NCBI GenBank assembly: GCA_024734495.1
Contig: JALMQS010000308.1
Coordinates: 62,001-126,000 of the forward strand
DNA: 64,000 nt
Source: Forficula auricularia
Taxonomy: Eukaryota; Arthropoda; Insecta; Dermaptera; Forficulidae
Reading direction: 5' to 3'
Part shown: in pieces, positions 10,930-22,332 of the stretch
Layout of the letters: every line of letters starts with the position of its first letter
Position numbering within the stretch: the first letter of the stretch is position 1
Notes under the pieces: generated by a model
The model's input: the letters and a program-made list of their open reading frames with translations, nothing else
What the model was told of the DNA's origin: nothing
Databases searched by the model: none
Position numbers and translations under genes: made by a program

Positions 10930-11570
10930 GAATTTTTTTGATTACTTTTCCCATGTCGCTCCGCGGTGGGTTTTAAAATAATAATTTTTTTTTTTATAAA
11001 TTTTATTAAACCAATTATTTTACATGAATTAATGTATACATTGTATTTTAGCTTCGACTCCGGAGATTACTTCTCCACCATCGAGTGTCCTTGATCATCT
11101 TTAGTCCTTGTTTTTAATAAGAGGAAAAAACTAATTAAAGAAAAAAACCTCTTTTCCGATATTTATTCCAATACCATATTGAATTCAATTCCCCATCGAT
11201 CCCCAATTCCAAAAAAATAATTTTTTTTTTTATAAATTTTATTAAACCAATTATTTTAATTCCATTATTCCCCAATCAAGTCGATTGGTTATCCATTCTC
11301 CTCGTCATTTATTTCAATTAATTAAATTTTTTTTTATAAATTTTATTAAACCAATTATTTTACATTAATTAATGTATACATTGTATTTTTGCTTCGAATC
11401 CGGAGATTACTTCTCCACCATCGAGTGTCCTTATTCATCTTTAGTCCTTGTTTTTAATAAGAGGAAAAATCTAATTAGATAAAAAAACCTCTTTTCCGAT
11501 AATTATTTCAATTCCATTATTCCCCAATCAAGTCGATTGGTTTCCATTTCGCATCCCTTTCACCTCCCTA
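10930..11570 (-). repeat. Two partial tandem copies of the H3-type interior repeat
   Basis: Blocks at about 10980-11200 and 11325-11540 both contain TATAAATTTTATTAAACCAA, CTCCGGAGATTACTTCTCCA and CCTCTTTTCCGAT. They are the reverse of 5520-5810 and 20972-21165. The linking segment repeats part of the unit again. No ends identified. Confidence 0.7.
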
Positions 11571-12170
11571 AAATAATAATTTAAATTTACTAATTTTAAT
11601 ACATTTTATTTGTCATAAATAATTAGTGGGCTTTAAAATAATAATTTAAATTTCCTAATAATTTTAATAAATTTTATTTGTCATGAACTAATAGTGGGTT
11701 TTAAAATTTAAAAACATCAAACCGGCGTTAAATAAGTAAATAAATAATAGTATATTACACATCAAGGGAGAGAAATGTATTATTTTTCTCGAGGTGCAAT
11801 TCGTAGCCAGAGGGCTACAAAGTACCTAGGGATAAATGAGGTGTATATACTATTTTTTCACGACCTCATAAATAAAAACGAATATTCAAATAAAATATTG
11901 ACACATTAATTTTTAACAATCAAATTAAATTAAGTGAATAGTTGCCTATACGTATTCCTTGTTTTCTTTTTTTGTTTCTATAACAACAAATTGCATTTAT
12001 TTCTTGATAATAACAAACTACGGGAAATAATGTATATTAGCCCCGTAGGAAATAATGGTACATTTCTATCCTACTTAGATGTCATGGAAACTAACTTCTA
12101 TATCCGGTAGAGAAAAAAAATACTTTTTTCATCCAAATTATTAAATTTTTTTTCAATTTAAGGCTGAAAA
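11571..12170. other. Short tandem duplication, otherwise unrecognised
   Basis: About 65 bp is repeated at 11572-11635 and 11636-11700 (TAATAATTTAAATTT..TTTTATTTGTCAT). The rest to 12170 shows no coding or repeat match. Confidence 0.5.
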
Positions 12171-12787
12171 TAAACTGCAACGGATCGTTGCTAAACTTTA
12201 TCCAAATTCATTTGAAATATTAATATGTTCTTGAGTAAAGTACTTTAAAATATAATTTTACTAAAAACTTTATTTAACCTTTTTTGTGGTCCCCAAGGTA
12301 CTTAATTAGGATATTAAATTTCATTAAAATTGGTTAAGTCATTTTCAAGATATTTAGAAAAAACTAAAAAAGTATCTGCAAATAAAGTACTAATGTTTGT
12401 GGACCGATATGCTACTAATAACTAATCAGCGCTTCATTTTGTTAAAATACTGGTAGGTTTTTAATTTCAATTCAATCAGCGCAAAGGTGTGGAAAAAATC
12501 GTGGACGAAAAAAACGATTAACACACATACATACATCCATCCATCCGCACGCGCTTCCAAAAAAAAATGGCACTTTTTGGCCTCTCGACGAAGATTCCAG
12601 GTAATTTTTGGCAAAACCGTCACGTGCTAAAATTCAATCTCATTGAATACCGCTTCAATTTAGTGACCTTAATTGAGTCTATGGGTTCCGTAAATATCTT
12701 TACCTGAGGACCCTTTGAAGTCGACGCTTGCCGCGAGAGCGATTCAATACTTTCTCCCATGCTTCGCATTGGATAAAGTAAAAACTT
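12171..12787 (-). mobile_element. Non-autonomous retroelement-like repeat, copy 1
   Basis: Matches 32006-32630 over its whole length with the same two limits, so both look full-length. The 3' side on the minus strand ends GTTGCAGTTTATTT. In the second copy this continues into a (TTTA)n tail, as in some non-LTR retroelements. Two further fragments of the same end lie at 35854-35950 and 36055-36115. Minus-strand frames of 65 codons lack recognised domains. Confidence 0.6.
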
Positions 12788-13370
12788 TGAAATTTGAATA
12801 ATATACTTACTATACACTTAAGTTAAAAGAATTTAATAATCAATATTGTCAACCCATTTAACAAAAAACGTTTGATTACTTAATTTGGGTTTATTTATTA
12901 CTTAGTACCTAAATCCGAGTAATATGATAACAAAGTAAAATAAAAATTTATAGTCCTCACTAAAGTCGAGTTACGGAAGTGACTCATATGAGAGCGACTT
13001 AGAAATAATAAACAGTACAATTAGCCAGTTGTTTAGATTAATCTCCTCAGCAGTAGATGAGTCATTTGTTCCATGATTTCAATAATGAGACCTACTTTCT
13101 AGGCTTTTGAATTTGATTTTAAAATTGTATTTAATGAAACCACAAACAAGTGAAATTATTATTTAAACAACGTACTCTCGAACGATGGTAGAAAAATAAT
13201 TAAATATTAATGTTAAAAAGATTGTGGATTGTGGACAATACAAATTTTTGCTGTCGGCTATTATAATTAACCACAATTTCTCTTTAGTCATTAGTAGTTT
13301 AATCCAAAGAATTGAAAAAACTTTAGACTGAATTAGCTGTAGGAACTGATGGAAGTGGACTCAACAACCA
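12788..13370. other. AT-rich stretch, nothing recognised
   Basis: No repeat match or coding domain was seen. Confidence 0.35.
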
Positions 13371-13490
13371 TTAAATTAAAGATAAGAGTGAATAAATATT
13401 TTATTTAATATGGATTTACTATGAGTTAAGGATACTGGGTCACTTATTTCACATTAAAATTAAAAAATTAAAAGATATAAAATTTTTCTT

Positions 13491-13533
13491 TTTCAATATA
13501 TATATTTCGGGCTATCAACCCATCTTCAGGAAA
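13491..13533 (-). ncRNA. Hammerhead ribozyme motif 5 (left arm)
   Basis: Minus strand: UUUC, CUGAAGA, U, stem II GGGU-UGAUA-GCCC, GAAAUAUAUAUAUU, GAAA. UUUC and GAAA pair as stem I. The AU run is self-complementary and would serve as helix III, with cleavage after AUU. Confidence 0.75.
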
Positions 13534-14202
13534 TACAGAAAGTAACTAATTTAACTTATTGAATAACAGGCTATATATATGTTTATTGAACAGAGAGACA
13601 GAATTTATAAAATTATTTTAAAAGGACGCTTTCTCTTAAGCTATTGTTCAGAAAGAATATCAGGTTGACCTTTATTTACATAGGATTGTTTGGGTAAAAG
13701 GCAAGTTTGTAAGGTCATTGACTTATGTCTCTGGGTTGGGGATGATTTTTTCATTTGGATATTAAAAGATCAACTATTATATTTGGTTTTACATCTAGTT
13801 GATTGTTGATAACATTTATCATTCGACAAGGCATATTTTATTTCCGTGGATTCAAGAAAAGGATTAAGATTGACCTTCTTGAATCCATGGAAATAAAATA
13901 TGCCTTGTTGAATGATGAAAATGTTATCAACAATCAACTAGATGTAAAACCAAATATAATAGTTGATCTTTTAATATCCAAATGAAAAAATCATCCCCAA
14001 CCCAGAGACATAAGTCAATGACCTTACAAACTTGCCTTTTACCCAAACAATCCTATGTAAATAAAGGTCAACCTGATATTCTTTCTGAACAATAGCTTAA
14101 GAGAAAGCGTCCTTTTAAAATAATTTTATAAATTCTGTCTCTCTGTTCAATAAACATATATATAGCCTGTTATTCAATAAGTTAAATTAGTTACTTTCTG
14201 TA

Positions 14203-14245
14203 TTTCCTGAAGATGGGTTGATAGCCCGAAATATATATATTGAAA
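14203..14245 (+). ncRNA. Hammerhead ribozyme motif 6 (right arm)
   Basis: Same sequence as the left-arm motif on the opposite strand, with the stem I pair UUUC/GAAA and all core residues intact. Confidence 0.75.
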
Positions 14246-14659
14246 AAGAAAAAAATTTTATATCTTTTAATTTTTTAATTTTAATGTGAAATAAGTGACC
14301 CAGTATCCTTAACTCATAGTAAATCCATATTAAATAAAATATTTATTTACTCTTATCTTTATTAAAGATGTTTCACCTTGCACCAACACCACAATCTCTA
14401 CTGATTAACCATTAAATTTCAGAAACAGAAGAAAATCCATCATATACCTATATTTAATCATCAATTTTTAAAAAGTTGGTTAAATCTTTATCAAAAGTGT
14501 TAAAATGGAGCCTTAATGGTAGTAAGACTTTTGCGGCTTGTAAGGTATTACAAGAAATTTGAAATTTGCCATGTAGTTATTAAAATGTGATGATCCACAG
14601 ATAGTTAAGTCGAAAAAATTAGCCTTCGCAGCAAAGATGAATTGTGAATGTTGTTATAT

Positions 14660-14960
14660 AAGAACACATTGGCTTAGGTGATTACTATTTAGGATCTAAT
14701 TGCACTGCTATATGTTTTACTTTGGTTGGTAATTTGAGAAACTCTCTAATCGAAACGTCGTAATTCTATTCTATTATTTGTTGTTTGAGTTCAATAAATA
14801 GCCAGCTAAATTGGAGTGGGTGCTCATATACTTGAAAATGGTCGCAGGACAAGTCGAACGAAACGTCGTAGTTTTATTGTATTATTTATTCGTGTCCAAT
14901 AATTAATTATAATTAATTATGTGTGATTTAACTAAAAATTCAAATTTTAATCAAATTAAT
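14660..14960 (+). repeat. Repeat G, two degenerate units
   Basis: Two units each end in CGAAACGTCGTA followed by a TTATT-rich tail and AATAAAT. The second unit matches 360-520, and a third related tail is at 19135-19200. GAAACGUC resembles a hammerhead 3' half but no CUGANGA is present. Confidence 0.5.
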
Positions 14961-15141
14961 CACAAAAATAAAAGTTTCAAATTTGCTATAATTAAGTAAT
15001 TATGTGTGACCTTAAATTCCTGATTATGTGAGAAAAATAGCTTCATCCCTCTTCTCTTTTTCTTTACTACCCCATAATATTCCTCAGGATCAACGTGTTT
15101 TCTGTCAATCGAGCTCTTTTATTCGCCAAAGTTCTATTTTT

Positions 15142-15790
15142 AACCGACTTCAAAAAAGGAGGAGGTTCTCTATTCGACTGAAATTTTTTTTTTTTTTGTG
15201 CCTATGTTACCTCATATCTCCGCCAATTCTAAACCGATTTTGAAATTTTTTTTTGCATTGGGTCCAGTCTAGCTTCCGATTGGTCCCATTTTTTTCGTAT
15301 TTTTTTCATAGGTATTAGACCTTTTTTATTAGGATGGTGTCATATTAATTTGGTCAAGTTCTGATGATATGATCACTATTAATAACATCACTAAAGAGAA
15401 AAATAAAAATAATTTTTAAGAAAAAAATAAAAACCGACTTCAAAAAATTAAATGCAACAAATAAACTACACTAAAAGGTATAAAATAATTATTATCTTAT
15501 TTAGTTACAACTAAACGACGAAATATTAACATGAAATCACTTTTTGAAGTTGGTGCCAAACATATACCTTTTATGAATCGCACTCGACGGATCTTAGTAC
15601 GTTTGGCGGGTACGCTCGCTTATAGGTATAGTTTGTTTGGCACCGACTTCAAAAGTAATTTCATGTTAATATTTCGTCGTTTAGTTGTAACTAAATAAGA
15701 TAATAATTATTTTCTACCTTTTAGTGTATTTTATTTGTTGCATTTAATTTTTTTGAAGTCGGTTTTTATTTTTTCTTAAAAATTATTTTT
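15142..15790 (+). repeat. 'ACCGACTTC' foldback repeat, copy b
   Basis: Same modules as copy a, but about 90 bp of the first module is deleted: TTTTTTATTAGG jumps to ATGGTGTCATATTAA. The centre is in the same orientation as in copy a. The flanking DNA to 16115 shows nothing recognisable. Confidence 0.85.
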
Positions 15791-16116
15791 CTTTAATCTT
15801 ATTGAAAATTTGTTATTCCATCTACTCATTTAATATTCAGCATTCTGCTTTATTCATATTATATTCGATAATATTTTTCATGAATGTAATAGGAATCGGG
15901 TTAACCGTATTAAGCTATCAGAATATAGTGAGGAGAAGAGCACTGACCTAATAACTGACCTTACTACATATTATGTTACTTAACTAATAAGATCTATGAA
16001 ATCAGATTCTTTCAAGGCCGTTGGCATTGTTTAACTATAGGCAACTTATTAATAATATTTTGTTTCCTTAAAAATAAATAAATAAATAATTAAAATAAAA
16101 GAAACTAAAATTCTCA

Positions 16117-16848
16117 TAGTTATAGTCCAGTCAAATTGTGTTTTTATTATGAAAGTTTTGGGGTAGTTCTTTGCATATATATGTTTTTTGGTTCACTGAA
16201 TCCAAATCTGAGGTCTCCCACCAAAATTTTGTGACCCAACATTGTAGAAAATGCAAAAAAAGGTGTAAATTTCCTATTCAAAATAAAAGTTCATAATATT
16301 TCCTACAAATTTCATTATTTAGGTTTTTCTAAGATCAACCGTTGAGTTCAAGCGCAAAATTCAAGTTTTTAACAAAAAAGTGGTACAAGTAAACATTCAA
16401 GTCAATAAAATTTCTTGGAGAATGAGGTAGGAATTAAGAGGATGAGTGGTTTTCATTTCATGAAGGAAAAACCGTGTTTTTTTGCAAAAAATTTCAATTT
16501 TTTAAACATCAACCTCATTGCGGCACGGATTATTATTATCGAATTAAGATGAAACTTTGTTTTAATTGTAGCAAATTTAATCTAGTTTAATAATGTATAG
16601 AGTGGTCTTTGTCGAAAACGTGCTCCTTCATAGTCAAAACGCAAAAATATAGAAAAAAAAGGGAGTTTTGGGTGATCCGGGGGGCTTTGAGGTCGAAAAC
16701 TTGGATTTTTCTCTTGAGACTGAATGGATTTACGCCGAGAAAAACTTAAATAGTGAAATTTGTAGGAAATTTTATGAACTTTCATTTTGAATAAGAAAGT
16801 TATTTACGAAAAGTTGATAGTTTCCGAGTTATAAGCAAAAAACCGCAA
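16117..16848. repeat. F-family foldback repeat, copy 1 (continues at 18260-18360)
   Basis: Shares blocks with 21543-22230, 25082-25765 and 58048-60385: GAAAACTATCAACTTTTCG, CATGAAGGAGCACGTTTTCG, TTGCGGCACGGGTTA and CCTTCATAAAATGAAAACC. A shortened left arm is followed by a fuller reverse-oriented right arm. The right arm is interrupted by the retrotransposon at 16849 and resumes at 18260. No convincing coding. Confidence 0.75.
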
Positions 16849-16849
16849 T

Positions 16850-17233
16850 AAAAATCAATTTAGTTAACTTTAATTCAAATAAGACTCAATGTTGTCTAAT
16901 TTCTAGGCGCGAAAATAAAGATTTCCTTGATATTCACTTCGATTCGAATACCCTAAAAATGTGTGACAGCCTATCCATGTTGGGCGTCTCAGTCACATTT
17001 GACCTGTCTTGGAATGAACACATCTCTGTGGCGAAATCTGCAGCAAGGAAGATTGGCTTCTTATTCAGGTCCAAGCGATTTTACAAACCCCCACAACTTC
17101 TCACCATCTACAAGGCCCAAATCCGCCCCTGTCTCGAATACGGCTCTCATCTGTGGAGAGGAGCCTCAAAATATTCTCTTGCTACCCTTGATGCAATTCG
17201 GAAACGAGCCGTCAGGCTAATTGACGATTCTGC
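16850..17233 (+). pseudogene. LINE reverse transcriptase, C-terminal part, first segment
   Basis: An open frame reads LVNFNSNKTQCCLIS, then LGVSVTFDLSWNEHI, then a KIGFLFRSKRFY..PQLLTIYKAQIRP segment, then CLEYGSHLWRGASKYSLATL and KRAVRLIDDS. These are the conserved blocks after the polymerase palm in Jockey/CR1-type LINE proteins. The catalytic FADD-type motif would lie upstream and is missing. The frame is cut at 17233 by the insert and resumes at 17803. Confidence 0.85.
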
Positions 17234-17802
17234 GAGGCCCGTGCCTGGTGGGTGTTCATTGCGTGCGCGGCACGCAAGCGGCTAAATCGCCAGAGAATTT
17301 ATACCATTTTTTTTTTAGATTAAAATATGAAATTTGTAAAAAAAATGTCTCTGAAAATCTTAAACTGTCAAAAAGACAGAGAGTCCCTCTGTATATATCT
17401 ACGGTATTTGCCTCGCCGCCCCAGATTTTTTTGTAGAGGTTACTTGAAAGGCAGAGTATACACGGATGGTCCACGAGATTTGGAGCAATTAAAACAACGG
17501 ATTTTACTGAAGAAATTTCAAAAGATTTCTCCGGAGCTTCTGAGATCAAGAATTGATTCTCTAGAATAGAGTGAAGTCATGAATAGCGGCAGACGGCTAT
17601 CATTTATCTAATATTGTATTCCGTTCTAAAATTTCCATACATTATTTATATTTTAAAATTTGTTTAATTATTTTTGACTGATTACACAACGAGCTATTCA
17701 ATTTTGAAATCGTTAAAAAGATATGGGTGACCCTTATGATGTTATCTTGAAGGCGGCCATACACACTTGCACCCAGGCGGCCTTATGACCAGGCACGGGT
17801 CT
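17234..17802. mobile_element. hAT-like insert in the LINE (8-bp target duplication)
   Basis: The ends share CCCGTGCCTGGT as inverted repeats. GATTCTGC (17226-17233) and GATTCTAC (17803-17810) flank it as an 8-bp duplication with one mismatch. One copy of that octamer restores the LINE frame. The 8-bp duplication suggests hAT, but the interior contains a piece resembling a mariner transposase, so it is composite or misassigned. Confidence 0.65.
17400..17569 (+). pseudogene. Mariner/IS630-like transposase C-terminal fragment
   Basis: The frame ending at 17569 contains CRGYLKGRVYTDGPRDLEQL then KQRI.....FQKISPELLRSRI. This resembles the end of mariner/IS630 transposases after the third catalytic residue (W/GYLK..VY...P..L..LK.RI). 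No catalytic residues are in the fragment. It lies inside the 17234-17802 insert. Confidence 0.5.
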
Positions 17803-18144
17803 GATTCTACCCTCACCGATTCCCTCGACTCGCTGGCTCATCGAAGAAATGTCTCTGCCCTTTCCTTTTCTATAGATACTATCACCGGCAGGTGCTCTGA
17901 TGAGATAAAATCAATAATTCCCCCCAAAGCATGCTTTGCACGTAGAACGCGTTTTGCCGACTCCCAACACTCTTTCGCGGTTAAATTAGAAAAGTGCCGG
18001 ACCACTTCATTCGCGAATACATATATCCCCATGACTTCAAGGAACTGGAACTCTCTCCCAGCCTCCATCTTTCCCAGCACCTATAATCTTCAAACCTTCA
18101 AAACCGGAGTGCATAGACACCTACGTCTACACCCTCTCACTTAA
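17803..18144 (+). pseudogene. LINE reverse transcriptase, C-terminal part, second segment
   Basis: Reads SLDSLAHRRNVSALS, then a region with RTRFADSQHSFAVKLEKCRT, then MTSRNWNSLPASIFPSTYNL and FKTGVHRHLRLHPLT before a stop. It is about 60% similar by eye to 55847-56170 on the minus strand, so the two are members of related LINE families. The 3' UTR of about 95 bp leads to the A tail. Confidence 0.85.
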
Positions 18145-18259
18145 TCAACTTTCCTTCTCTTCGGTAATGCAAGGGTCTTTCGAGATCCATAGGAGCTGCA
18201 TCTTTACTGGCGCACCTTCTTGCATTCGATTGCATTAAAAAAAAAAAAAAAAAAAAAAA

Positions 18260-18400
18260 TGGAAATTCCAAATTTTTCTTGCATTTTCTACAATGTTGCG
18301 TCACGAAAATTGTGGTGGGAGACCTCAGATTTCTAGAACTTCTCAAACTTCTAGCTTTTGTTTAAAGATGCAAAATGATTAAAATTTGCACATATTGTTA
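18260..18400. repeat. F-family foldback repeat, copy 1, right end
   Basis: Continues the right arm after the LINE: CATTTTCTACAATGTTGCGT and GGGAGACCTCAGATTT, the reverse of the F start at 16200-16260. Confidence 0.7.
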
Positions 18401-19199
18401 TCGACTCATTGAAAAACTTTTGACTTGTCCGTCCAATTTTGGCATTTTGAAAATGACTTTTCTATTTTTAATACATAAAAAGAGATGAAACAAGCGAGTC
18501 ACCCCCGCCGTCTAAATGAATTATTTATAAATGTAATTCAAATTCTTTTGAACTCTCAATAAAAATATACATAGAGACACCGTCACTTTGACTTTTGTTA
18601 CTGTTTGTTTGTTGTTTTGTGTTTGCATTTTTTGTTTAACCTGAATTAAATATATTCACCGTAAAGTATAATTCATTCGTATTGTATATAATTAAATTAA
18701 TTAAATGTATGGTTGTTGTTATATATTAATATATAAAAGAGGGAGTTGGTTTGAAATGCACACCGACGAATCATCTGATTTTAATGAAAGTGGTTGCTGA
18801 CCCCCCCCCCCCCCTCCCCCTACTGCCAACTCAGGCCCCCCATCTCACGGAAGTCACTTTTTAACTTAATTTCACAGAGAGCTCTGGAATAATTAACTAC
18901 CTGGTTATAATTAGCTCGTATATCAAAAAACATGTATTTCATTCCTTTCGAATTCGAATTTAAAAATGAGTTGAGCTTTATTTAAAGAAATTAAGAGTTT
19001 TTTTTTTAATTTCGAGTCAAACGTCATGAAGTTAAGAGTACTAAATTATGGATGTCACCCGAAATCCCGACATTTGAAAATTCAGACGTATTTTAATATT
19101 TTTTATTAACCTTTTTAATATTTACAAAGATATATATAGGATTTGTCGATCGAAACGTCGTAGTTATATTGAATTATTTATTATTATCATTTCCGTCCA
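18401..19199. other. Low-copy stretch with a poly(C) tract
   Basis: Unrecognised apart from a C-rich run at 18801-18820 and a G-type repeat tail at 19135-19200. No coding domain. Confidence 0.4.
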
Positions 19200-19470
19200 T
19201 AATTTTTATTAATTTGAAAGTTTATAATGGGGCAACGTTTCGTCAACTTTGCCGACTTCTTCAGCGCTTCTACAATTATAAGAACATTATTAATATTAAG
19301 TTACAAAAGTACAATTACAATTCCAAAACAAACATGTATTAATAGTTTGTGGGTAAACTATTAATACATGTTTGTTTTGGAATTGTAATTGTACTTTTGT
19401 AACTTAATATTAATAATGATCTTATAATTGTAGAAGCCCTGAAGAAGTCGGCAAAGTCGTTAATTTATTT
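19200..19470. repeat. Palindromic element with hammerhead motifs, arms about 120 bp
   Basis: Arms (TTCTACAATTATAAGA, ACATGTATTAATAGTTT and complements) meet at 19346. The left hammerhead core is at 19237-19264 (minus). The right copy at 19439-19459 stops after stem II, so GAAA is lost. In the left copy the distal stem I UUAUAAU/AUUAUAA remains, but the pairs next to the core are mutated. Confidence 0.8.
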
Positions 19471-19474
19471 TTTG

Positions 19475-20290
19475 AAATTTTTTAGTACCCATCAAAAAAC
19501 TCTTTCTGGTAAATTTTGAAATTTTTTTGATCACTGGCTTAAAAGATATCGAATTTCGGTTTTTCGCTCATAACTTCTCAAAAATGATCCAAATTCAAAA
19601 TTGTTTTTATTTTTTGAAATTTTTTTTTTTTACATATACTTTTTAGAAAAAAAAATACAAAAAATGATTTAAAGTGTTTTTATTTTAAATCGGCTTGTTA
19701 GTGGGCCAATGTTAATTATTATTTTTTTCGATTTTTTGAAAATTTAGAAAAAATTTTATTCGCTATTAACCATTTTTTAAAACCACTTTTTGGTATTGAG
19801 TTCTCTTTTTTTTAGTTATTGTGAATTGATTTTTATCGTTAACAGGTGTTTAAAATAAATAATCAGTAGTTATTTTAGTTTGTTGAAAGAAAATAAAAAT
19901 AACAAAATCGAAAAAAAATATAATAATTATCATAGGCCTAGTATCAACCCGGTCTTAAAATTTGTAGAATGAATAGAAGTTTAAAATAAAAAAAATTATC
20001 AAAATAATCGAAGAATACATACAATTTCAAAAACAAGATTAATGTTTTCAAACTTAAAAATCGCATATAAAAACACTTTAAATAATAATAATAAAAAATT
20101 TAATTCCGACCATTTTAAAGAAGTTATGAGCAAAAAAACCGAAATTCGATATCTTTTAAACTGGTGATCAAAAAAATTTCAAAATTTACCAGGAAGAGTT
20201 TTTTTATGGATACTAAAAAAAAAATGTCAAAAAAATGAAGCTAATCAAAAATTGAAATTTTTCAAACCGTCCGATTTGGCGTGGAATGCC
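19475..20290. repeat. Spaced inverted repeat, unclassified
   Basis: 19480-19590 (GGTAAATTTTGAAATTTTTTT, AAAGATATCGAATTTCGG) is the reverse complement of 20130-20230. About 540 bp of AT-rich sequence without coding lies between. The wording resembles parts of family F but it is a separate repeat. Confidence 0.65.
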
Positions 20291-20530
20291 CCATTTATAT
20301 TTGACAATGATTAAACTAATTAATACAAAAAATACATAAAATTGAAATACCAAAATAATAAATAAATAAAGTAAATTTTACAAAACTGATGTGTAGTAAT
20401 TATTTATTTTTTTATTTTTTTATTTTTTGGCAAAAGCTGTTTGAGTTCCAAATCCTTTTTTTACCACTATTAGTGCCAATCAAGGTTTTTCGGTTTTTTA
20501 ATGTATTTTAGATGGTTCGTATGGCGTCAG

Positions 20531-20696
20531 CCCAGGGGTGAACTGCGATTGGAATTAGGTGTACACCGTCTTTGGAATTTAGTGGAATTATTTTGGAATT
20601 CATTAGATAATGACCCTTCATCTATTGTCTTCTACTTGGAAATGAAAGTGGAAGTGGAAGTAGGTGTACACGATATTAGGTCGCGGTTCACCCCTC
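20531..20696. mobile_element. 166-bp hAT-type MITE
   Basis: Inverted ends AGGGGTGAACTGCGA and TCGCGGTTCACCCCT, with a second inner inverted pair around GGTGTACAC. GGCGTCAG is duplicated exactly on both sides (20523-20530 and 20697-20704), an 8-bp target duplication typical of hAT elements. The ORFs crossing it are spurious. Confidence 0.85.
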
Positions 20697-20971
20697 GGCG
20701 TCAGTAGTAGACATTTTAATTGGTTTTCAAAAGCTAAAGACCTCCTTTTCTTCTTTTCTTGTATTGGCCTCGGGTACATAGATGCCCATTTAGCCAGCCG
20801 AAAGACCTCCTTATTTGTCACTCTTTATTTTTATTATTTCTTATTAATGAATTTAAATAAAATTACTCGGTATTACTCGCTACAGTAGGCAGGTGAATAC
20901 ATACTAAATAGTAGTAATGAATTTATTTGAACACATGAATGGAAAATGATGGAGATGGGGAGGAGAAGAAT

Positions 20972-21165
20972 ACCAATCGACTTGATTGGGGAATAATGGA
21001 ATTGGAATAATTATCGGAAAAGAGGTTTTTTTATCTATAATTAGATTTTTCCTCTTATTAAAAACAAGGACTAAAGATGAATAAGGACACTCGATGGTGG
21101 AGAAGTAATCTCCGGAATCGAAGCAAAAATACAATGTATACATTAATTAATGTAAAATAATTGGT
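20972..21165 (+). repeat. H3-type interior repeat, copy
   Basis: CAATCGACTTGATTGGGGAA through AATCTCCGGAATCGAAGC and AATGTATACATTAATTAATG, close to 5520-5710 and the reverse of 11390-11540. Confidence 0.75.
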
Positions 21166-21424
21166 TAAATATTTGAACTCATTTTCATTTTTAATTAATT
21201 TTGTTTTACCTTATTCATTTTTTTCGAGGGTGAAGTTGAAAAGAAAGGTGAAATTTTTTTTATCAACACTGCGCTAATTTTTTTTAAATTTCTTACATTT
21301 ATTTTATAGAAAATATGAAAAGCATAAGCCTTTGAAATCCCAGCACAATTTAAGACCAGCCTCGGCACACAGGCCCTGTAGGTACTCAAAAACGATAACC
21401 GATGATAGAACGGAATTGTTGTAA

Positions 21425-22235
21425 ATTTAATGAATATGCCCGGAGAGTGGCGTAGCCAGAAAATTTTCATGGGAGGGGGGGGGGGGGGGGCAATCCACAA
21501 AGCAAAATATTTAGTGCGAATTTTTTTTTATTAAAACAAATATTCGAGTTAAATTGTGTTTTTACTCGGAAAGTTTTGGGGTAGCTATAATTTCTTCGAC
21601 CCTTTGTTTTTAGGTGTGCTGAATCCGAATCTGAGGTTTGCTAACAAAATTTCGTGACGGAACATTGTCAAAAATGCAAAAAAAGGTAAAAAATTCAATT
21701 TTTTGGCGGTTTTTTGCTTATAACTCGAAAACTATCAACTTTTCGTAAATAACTTTCCTATTCAAAATAAAAGTTCATAAAGTTTCCTACAAATTCCATT
21801 ATTTAGGGTTTGTCTCAGACCAACCGTTCGGGCTCAAGCGCTAGTTGAAAATTGGGGTATTTTTTATTTTTCCGAAAATCCCAAAAACTCGCACTTTTTT
21901 TGATTTTTTCCCATTTTGACCATGAAAGAGCACGTTTTTGACAAAGACGACTTTAAGCATTTTTAAACTGGATTAAATTTGACACAATTCAAACAAAGTT
22001 TCATCTTAACTGGATAATGGTAACCTGTGCCGCAATGAGGTTGAATTTTTGAAAAACTGTCAAATTTTTACCAAAAATCGCAGTTTTTCCTTCATAAAAT
22101 GAAAATCACTCATCCTAGAAACTTTATTTTCTCCTCATTCTCTAGGAAATTTTATTAACTTGAACGTTTACTTGGACCACTTTTTTTATAAAACTCTTAG
22201 ATTTATAGATATCTAGCATTTTCCATGACTACGGA
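21425..22235 (+). repeat. F-family repeat, copy 2
   Basis: Starts near AGTGGCGTAGCCAGAAAATT and a G run at 21472-21490, followed by CAATCCACAAAGCAAAATAT. The F body follows to about 22220 (TTTATAGATATCTAGCATTT). A similar start is at 25010. Single-arm form, no coding. Confidence 0.75.
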
Positions 22236-22332
22236 ATTGTAACAGACGAATACTTTACTAGAAAACCCTAAAAAGTTTTTGGAATTTCCTATTTTCTTTA
22301 GAGAATTTAATTTGATTTTCTTTTATACAGAA

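Larger units (their letters stand above)
13371..14367. repeat. 1-kb palindrome with a complete hammerhead motif in each arm
   Basis: Arms of about 485 bp are almost perfectly complementary: TAAAGATAAGAGT at the left end, its complement at 14350-14365. They close on an 18-base loop near 13858-13875. Each arm holds a hammerhead motif (13491-13533 minus, 14203-14245 plus), both reading outward. The 60-codon frame over the centre is an accident. High arm identity implies recent origin or arm-to-arm conversion. Confidence 0.9.
16849..18259 (+). mobile_element. 5'-truncated non-LTR retrotransposon (LINE)
   Basis: The reverse-transcriptase C-terminal region and a 3' end with a 23-base A tail (18237-18259) lie in plus orientation. 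The 5' end is cut within the coding region, as is usual after incomplete reverse transcription. It sits in an F-family foldback repeat and is interrupted at 17234-17802. A second member, also 5'-truncated, is at 55745-56170 on the other strand. Confidence 0.85.

Noticed and set aside
13803..13985. 60-codon frame at the centre of the 1-kb palindrome
   Set aside because: It reads across both arms of a palindrome; no homology.
360..14960. CGAAACGTY tracts at 421, 14755, 14871 and 19156 as hammerheads
   Set aside because: They have the 3' half but no CUGANGA box or stem II hairpin in the right place.
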